Shown here: positions 61,750 to 64,000 of the stretch, in pieces
Numbering within the stretch: the first letter of the stretch is position 1
Layout: the number at the start of each line of letters is the position of its first letter
Assembly: GCF_007667275.1 (NCBI RefSeq)
Contig: NZ_VDQT01000004.1
Coordinates: forward strand, 372,001 to 436,000
DNA length: 64,000 nt
Source of the DNA: Stenotrophomonas rhizophila
GTDB lineage: Bacteria; Pseudomonadota; Gammaproteobacteria; Xanthomonadales; Xanthomonadaceae
Direction: 5' to 3'
The notes under the pieces: model-generated
Told to the model about the DNA's origin: nothing
The model's input: the letters and a program-made list of their open reading frames with translations, nothing else
The model's database searches: none
Position numbers and translations under genes: made by a program

Positions 61750-62243
61750 GGCGAACGCTCCGTGCCGTCGTCCTGCGCTTCGGCATCATCATCGCTGGGC
61801 TCATCGAACAGTCCCAGGCGCGCCAGCTGCCGACGCGTGGCATGCATGCCGGTATGGCGGAAGAAGAACGACACCCGCCAGATTGAGTAGCCGGTCACCG
61901 CCAGGCTGACCAGTGAGGTGACCAACAGCGACTGGAACCAGGACAGGCCCCAGCGCTGCATCAGCGCGATCAGAGTGCCGGCCAGCAACAGCCAGGCCGA
62001 GGCGCCGAACACGATCGCCACCCCGCTCCAAGCCAGCGCCCGACCGAACGCGCTGCGCGCCAGGGCGAATTCGAACGACGCCAAGCGCCGCAACGAACGC
62101 AGGGTGTGCTTGCCCGAATCAACGGTGGCACGCCCGGCCTGGCCGATCTCGCGGATGCTTTCATCCAGGCGCGGCGCGCCGGCATCGCCGTCGGGTGGAG
62201 CAGATGCTCCACCGTCCGGGGTCGACTGTGCTTGATCGCTCAC
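61746..62243 (-). CDS. Two-helix membrane protein (YqjE/holin-superfamily III-like)
   Basis: 165 residues. A charged N-terminal part leads to two membrane helices (about 66-90 and 99-120) and a polar C-terminus rich in Asp. The layout matches YqjE-type proteins that follow DUF883 genes. A perfect 9-bp-arm palindrome GGTGGAGCA-GA-TGCTCCACC (62194-62213) lies in the codons near residues 11-17. Confidence 0.78.
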   Translation of the reverse strand: MSDQAQSTPDGGASAPPDGDAGAPRLDESIREIGQAGRATVDSGKHTLRSLRRLASFEFALARSAFGRALAWSGVAIVFGASAWLLLAGTLIALMQRWGLSWFQSLLVTSLVSLAVTGYSIWRVSFFFRHTGMHATRRQLARLGLFDEPSDDDAEAQDDGTERSP

Positions 62244-62249
62244 GCCGAC

Positions 62250-62615
62250 TTACTTGTCGCCGCCGCTGCGGGCCAGCTTGGCAATGATCCAGCCAGCCGC
62301 GAAGGCCACGCCGAACGAGGCCAGCGGGCGCTCGCGGATCAGCTCGGCGGCGCTGTCGACCAGGTCCTTGCCCTTGTCCATCAGCGCATCGACCTGTTCC
62401 TTGGCGGCGGCACCGCCGAATTCAGCCGCGGCCAGACCCGACAGTGCGGTGTCGGACAGCTCGGCCTTGACGTTGGCACGGCCAATGCGCAGCTCGTCGC
62501 CGGCCGCACCGGTGGCGCCCTTGATCGCACCGCCGGCGGCGCTGGCGGCCGACTTCAGGTGCGAGCCGGCTTCGCCCAGGTGTTCCTTGAGGTTTTCGGT
62601 GTTGGTGGGGCTCAT
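62250..62615 (-). CDS. DUF883 / YqjD-ElaB family ribosome-associated membrane protein
   Basis: 121 residues with long amphipathic helices (residues 1-95) and one C-terminal membrane helix with RERPLASFGVAFAAGWIIAK, the DUF883 signature. The E. coli relatives YqjD and ElaB tether ribosomes to the inner membrane in stationary phase. First gene of a three-gene operon of small envelope proteins. Confidence 0.9.
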   Translation of the reverse strand: MSPTNTENLKEHLGEAGSHLKSAASAAGGAIKGATGAAGDELRIGRANVKAELSDTALSGLAAAEFGGAAAKEQVDALMDKGKDLVDSAAELIRERPLASFGVAFAAGWIIAKLARSGGDK

Positions 62616-62752
62616 TATGTGTCTCCGTTAGGTAAGCGATGGGGCAGGTGACCGCGGAAGAACCCGTCGGCAACGAACACAAGGTAATAGCACCGGGCGG
62701 GTGTAGAGGGCGTCAGCTGGCGTGATCCGCACGCGAAGGCGGGCTGACCGGT

Positions 62753-64000
62753 TCAGCGCATCACCAGGTCGCCGCGCGCGTTGCCGCGCACGATCCGCAG
62801 CACCAGCTGCTGCGGCGGCTTCTGGAAATTGGCGCGCCAGCTGGCCAGGTCGGCGAATTCACCCACGCTGGCCTGGATGATCACATCGCCCGCGGCCAGC
62901 CCGGAGTTCGCTGCACGGCTGCCGCGCTTGACCTCGCTGACCATGACCCCGCCGTCGCCGGCCTGGCGCAGCGTCTCGGGCAGGTCGACGAAGGTGGCGC
63001 CTGCGAGGCGCGGATCCAGCGACTCGCCAGCCACCGCACGCGGCTGTTCCTTCAGCGTGGCCTTGAGCTGCAGCGCCTTGCCGTCGCGGCGCACGTCCAG
63101 GTTCAGCGCGCTGCCCACCGGCTGCAGGCCTTCCACATTGTGCAGCGCCTGCGCGCTGTCCACGCGCTGGCCGTTGGCCGCGACCACCACGTCGCCCGGC
63201 TTCAAGCCGCCCGCCGCCGCGCCGGAACCGGCCAGTACGCGGGTAACCAGCGCGCCACGTGCCTCGCTCAGGCCCAGGTTCTGCGCCAGCGCCTGGGTCA
63301 GGTTCTGCGCCTCGATCCCCAGCGTGCCGCGCACGACCACACCATGCTTGACCAGCTGGTCCACCACGTCGCGGGCGAGGTTGGTGGGGATGGCCAGGCC
63401 CAGGCCGATGTTGCCGGCCATGCTGCCCTGCGGATTGAAGCTGGCGGTGTTGATGCCCACCAGCTGGCCCTGCAGGTTGACCAGCGCGCCGCCGGAATTG
63501 CCCGGGTTGATCGAGGCGTCGGTCTGGATGAAGTTCTGGTAGCCCAGCCCGCGGATGCCGGTGCGGCCGACCGCCGACACGATGCCCGACGTCACCGTCT
63601 GGCTGAAACCGAACGGATTGCCGATCGCCACCACGAAGTCGCCCACGCGCAGTTGTGCGCTGTCGCCGAGCGGCAGCGCGGTGAGCTTGTCGGCCGGAAT
63701 GCGGATCAGCGCCACGTCGGTGTCGCGGTCCGAACCGAGGAACTCGGCCTTGACCGTGCGCCCGTCCGACAGGGTGACCTGCACGTCGTCGGCGTTGTCG
63801 ATCACATGGTGGTTGGTCAGCACCAGGCCCTCGGCAGCGTCGATGATCACCCCCGAGCCCAGCGATTCATTGATGCGCTCCTGCGGCACTTCCGGGAACA
63901 GGCGGCGGAAGAACGGGTCATTGAAGTACGGGTTGCGGACCCGCACCACCTGCTTGGTGTTGACGCTGACCACCGCCGGCATCACCCGTTCCAGCATCGG
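62753..64000 (-). CDS. DegQ/MucD-like periplasmic serine protease (start outside window)
   Basis: 416 visible residues running off the window edge; the missing part is the signal peptide region. The catalytic triad is His in LTNHHVID, Asp in DTDVALIRI and Ser in GNSGGALVN. Two PDZ domains follow (about 230-310 and 340-415), as in DegP/DegQ/MucD. These proteases degrade misfolded envelope proteins; MucD relatives restrain the RpoE pathway. No MucABC-type sigma regulator genes are visible within the window edge, so the exact name is left open. Confidence 0.93.
   Translation of the reverse strand, partial: PMLERVMPAVVSVNTKQVVRVRNPYFNDPFFRRLFPEVPQERINESLGSGVIIDAAEGLVLTNHHVIDNADDVQVTLSDGRTVKAEFLGSDRDTDVALIRIPADKLTALPLGDSAQLRVGDFVVAIGNPFGFSQTVTSGIVSAVGRTGIRGLGYQNFIQTDASINPGNSGGALVNLQGQLVGINTASFNPQGSMAGNIGLGLAIPTNLARDVVDQLVKHGVVVRGTLGIEAQNLTQALAQNLGLSEARGALVTRVLAGSGAAAGGLKPGDVVVAANGQRVDSAQALHNVEGLQPVGSALNLDVRRDGKALQLKATLKEQPRAVAGESLDPRLAGATFVDLPETLRQAGDGGVMVSEVKRGSRAANSGLAAGDVIIQASVGEFADLASWRANFQKPPQQLVLRIVRGNARGDLVMR

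Noticed and set aside
1..64000. RAYT (REP-associated tyrosine transposase) or other transposase
   Set aside because: No frame in the window shows a transposase or integrase pattern, so the SMAG elements must be mobilised, if at all, by a gene elsewhere.

Overview
The window is high-GC, gene-dense chromosomal DNA with gammaproteobacterial (Xanthomonadaceae) gene content. The genus is most likely Stenotrophomonas, because short palindromes headed by GTAG, matching the SMAG type of REP element known from S. maltophilia, sit in at least twelve intergenic sites. No plasmid, phage or complete insertion element is visible. The only mobile trace is a headless DUF3800 fragment abutting a tRNA-Thr gene.

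Layout. 1-1441: start of metE behind a cobalamin riboswitch, then a higBA toxin-antitoxin pair whose toxin has an in-frame stop. 1645-11183: an ECF sigma/anti-sigma pair followed by a tightly overlapping lipid-modification operon (desaturase, flavoprotein, DUF1365, two cyclopropane-synthase-like methyltransferases, two membrane proteins, lipocalin). 11261-13447: a patatin-like lipase and a 3 x 98 bp tandem array of SMAG palindromes. 13466-20594: a PrpR/ScfR-like regulator divergent from a complete valine catabolism operon ending in mmsB. 20671-23007: ohr, a divergent AraC regulator and a CDF transporter. 23141-23789: a second toxin-antitoxin pair whose toxin is frameshifted. 23894-31641: dusA, phoPQ, mtfA, birA, coaX, a SPOR protein and tRNA-Thr.

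31642-36827: the DUF3800 remnant, a four-gene roadblock/small-GTPase cassette, arginase, an entericidin-like peptide and CsbD. 36846-45739: a secreted protein, trpS with an unusual C-terminal extension, a metallo-beta-lactamase fold hydrolase, an M28 peptidase and three transporters. 45892-49359: two orphan secreted proteins around a visibly AT-richer MASE1 sensor. 49375-56095: an ABC efflux operon (adaptor, ATPase, two permeases) divergent from a NarL-type two-component pair. 56152-64000: cytochrome b561/catalase pair, M17 aminopeptidase/HAD pair, AI-2E permease, a YqjD-like envelope stress operon and a DegQ/MucD-like protease cut by the window end.

Themes. Genes are often arranged in translationally coupled chains with ATGA/GTGA overlaps. 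Envelope and membrane stress dominates (sigma-controlled lipid remodelling, phoPQ, ohr, catalase, entericidin, CsbD, YqjD, DegQ). Both toxin-antitoxin modules keep an intact antitoxin beside a toxin killed by a single-base-type lesion. SMAG palindromes supply the stop codons of several genes and one is embedded in a coding sequence.
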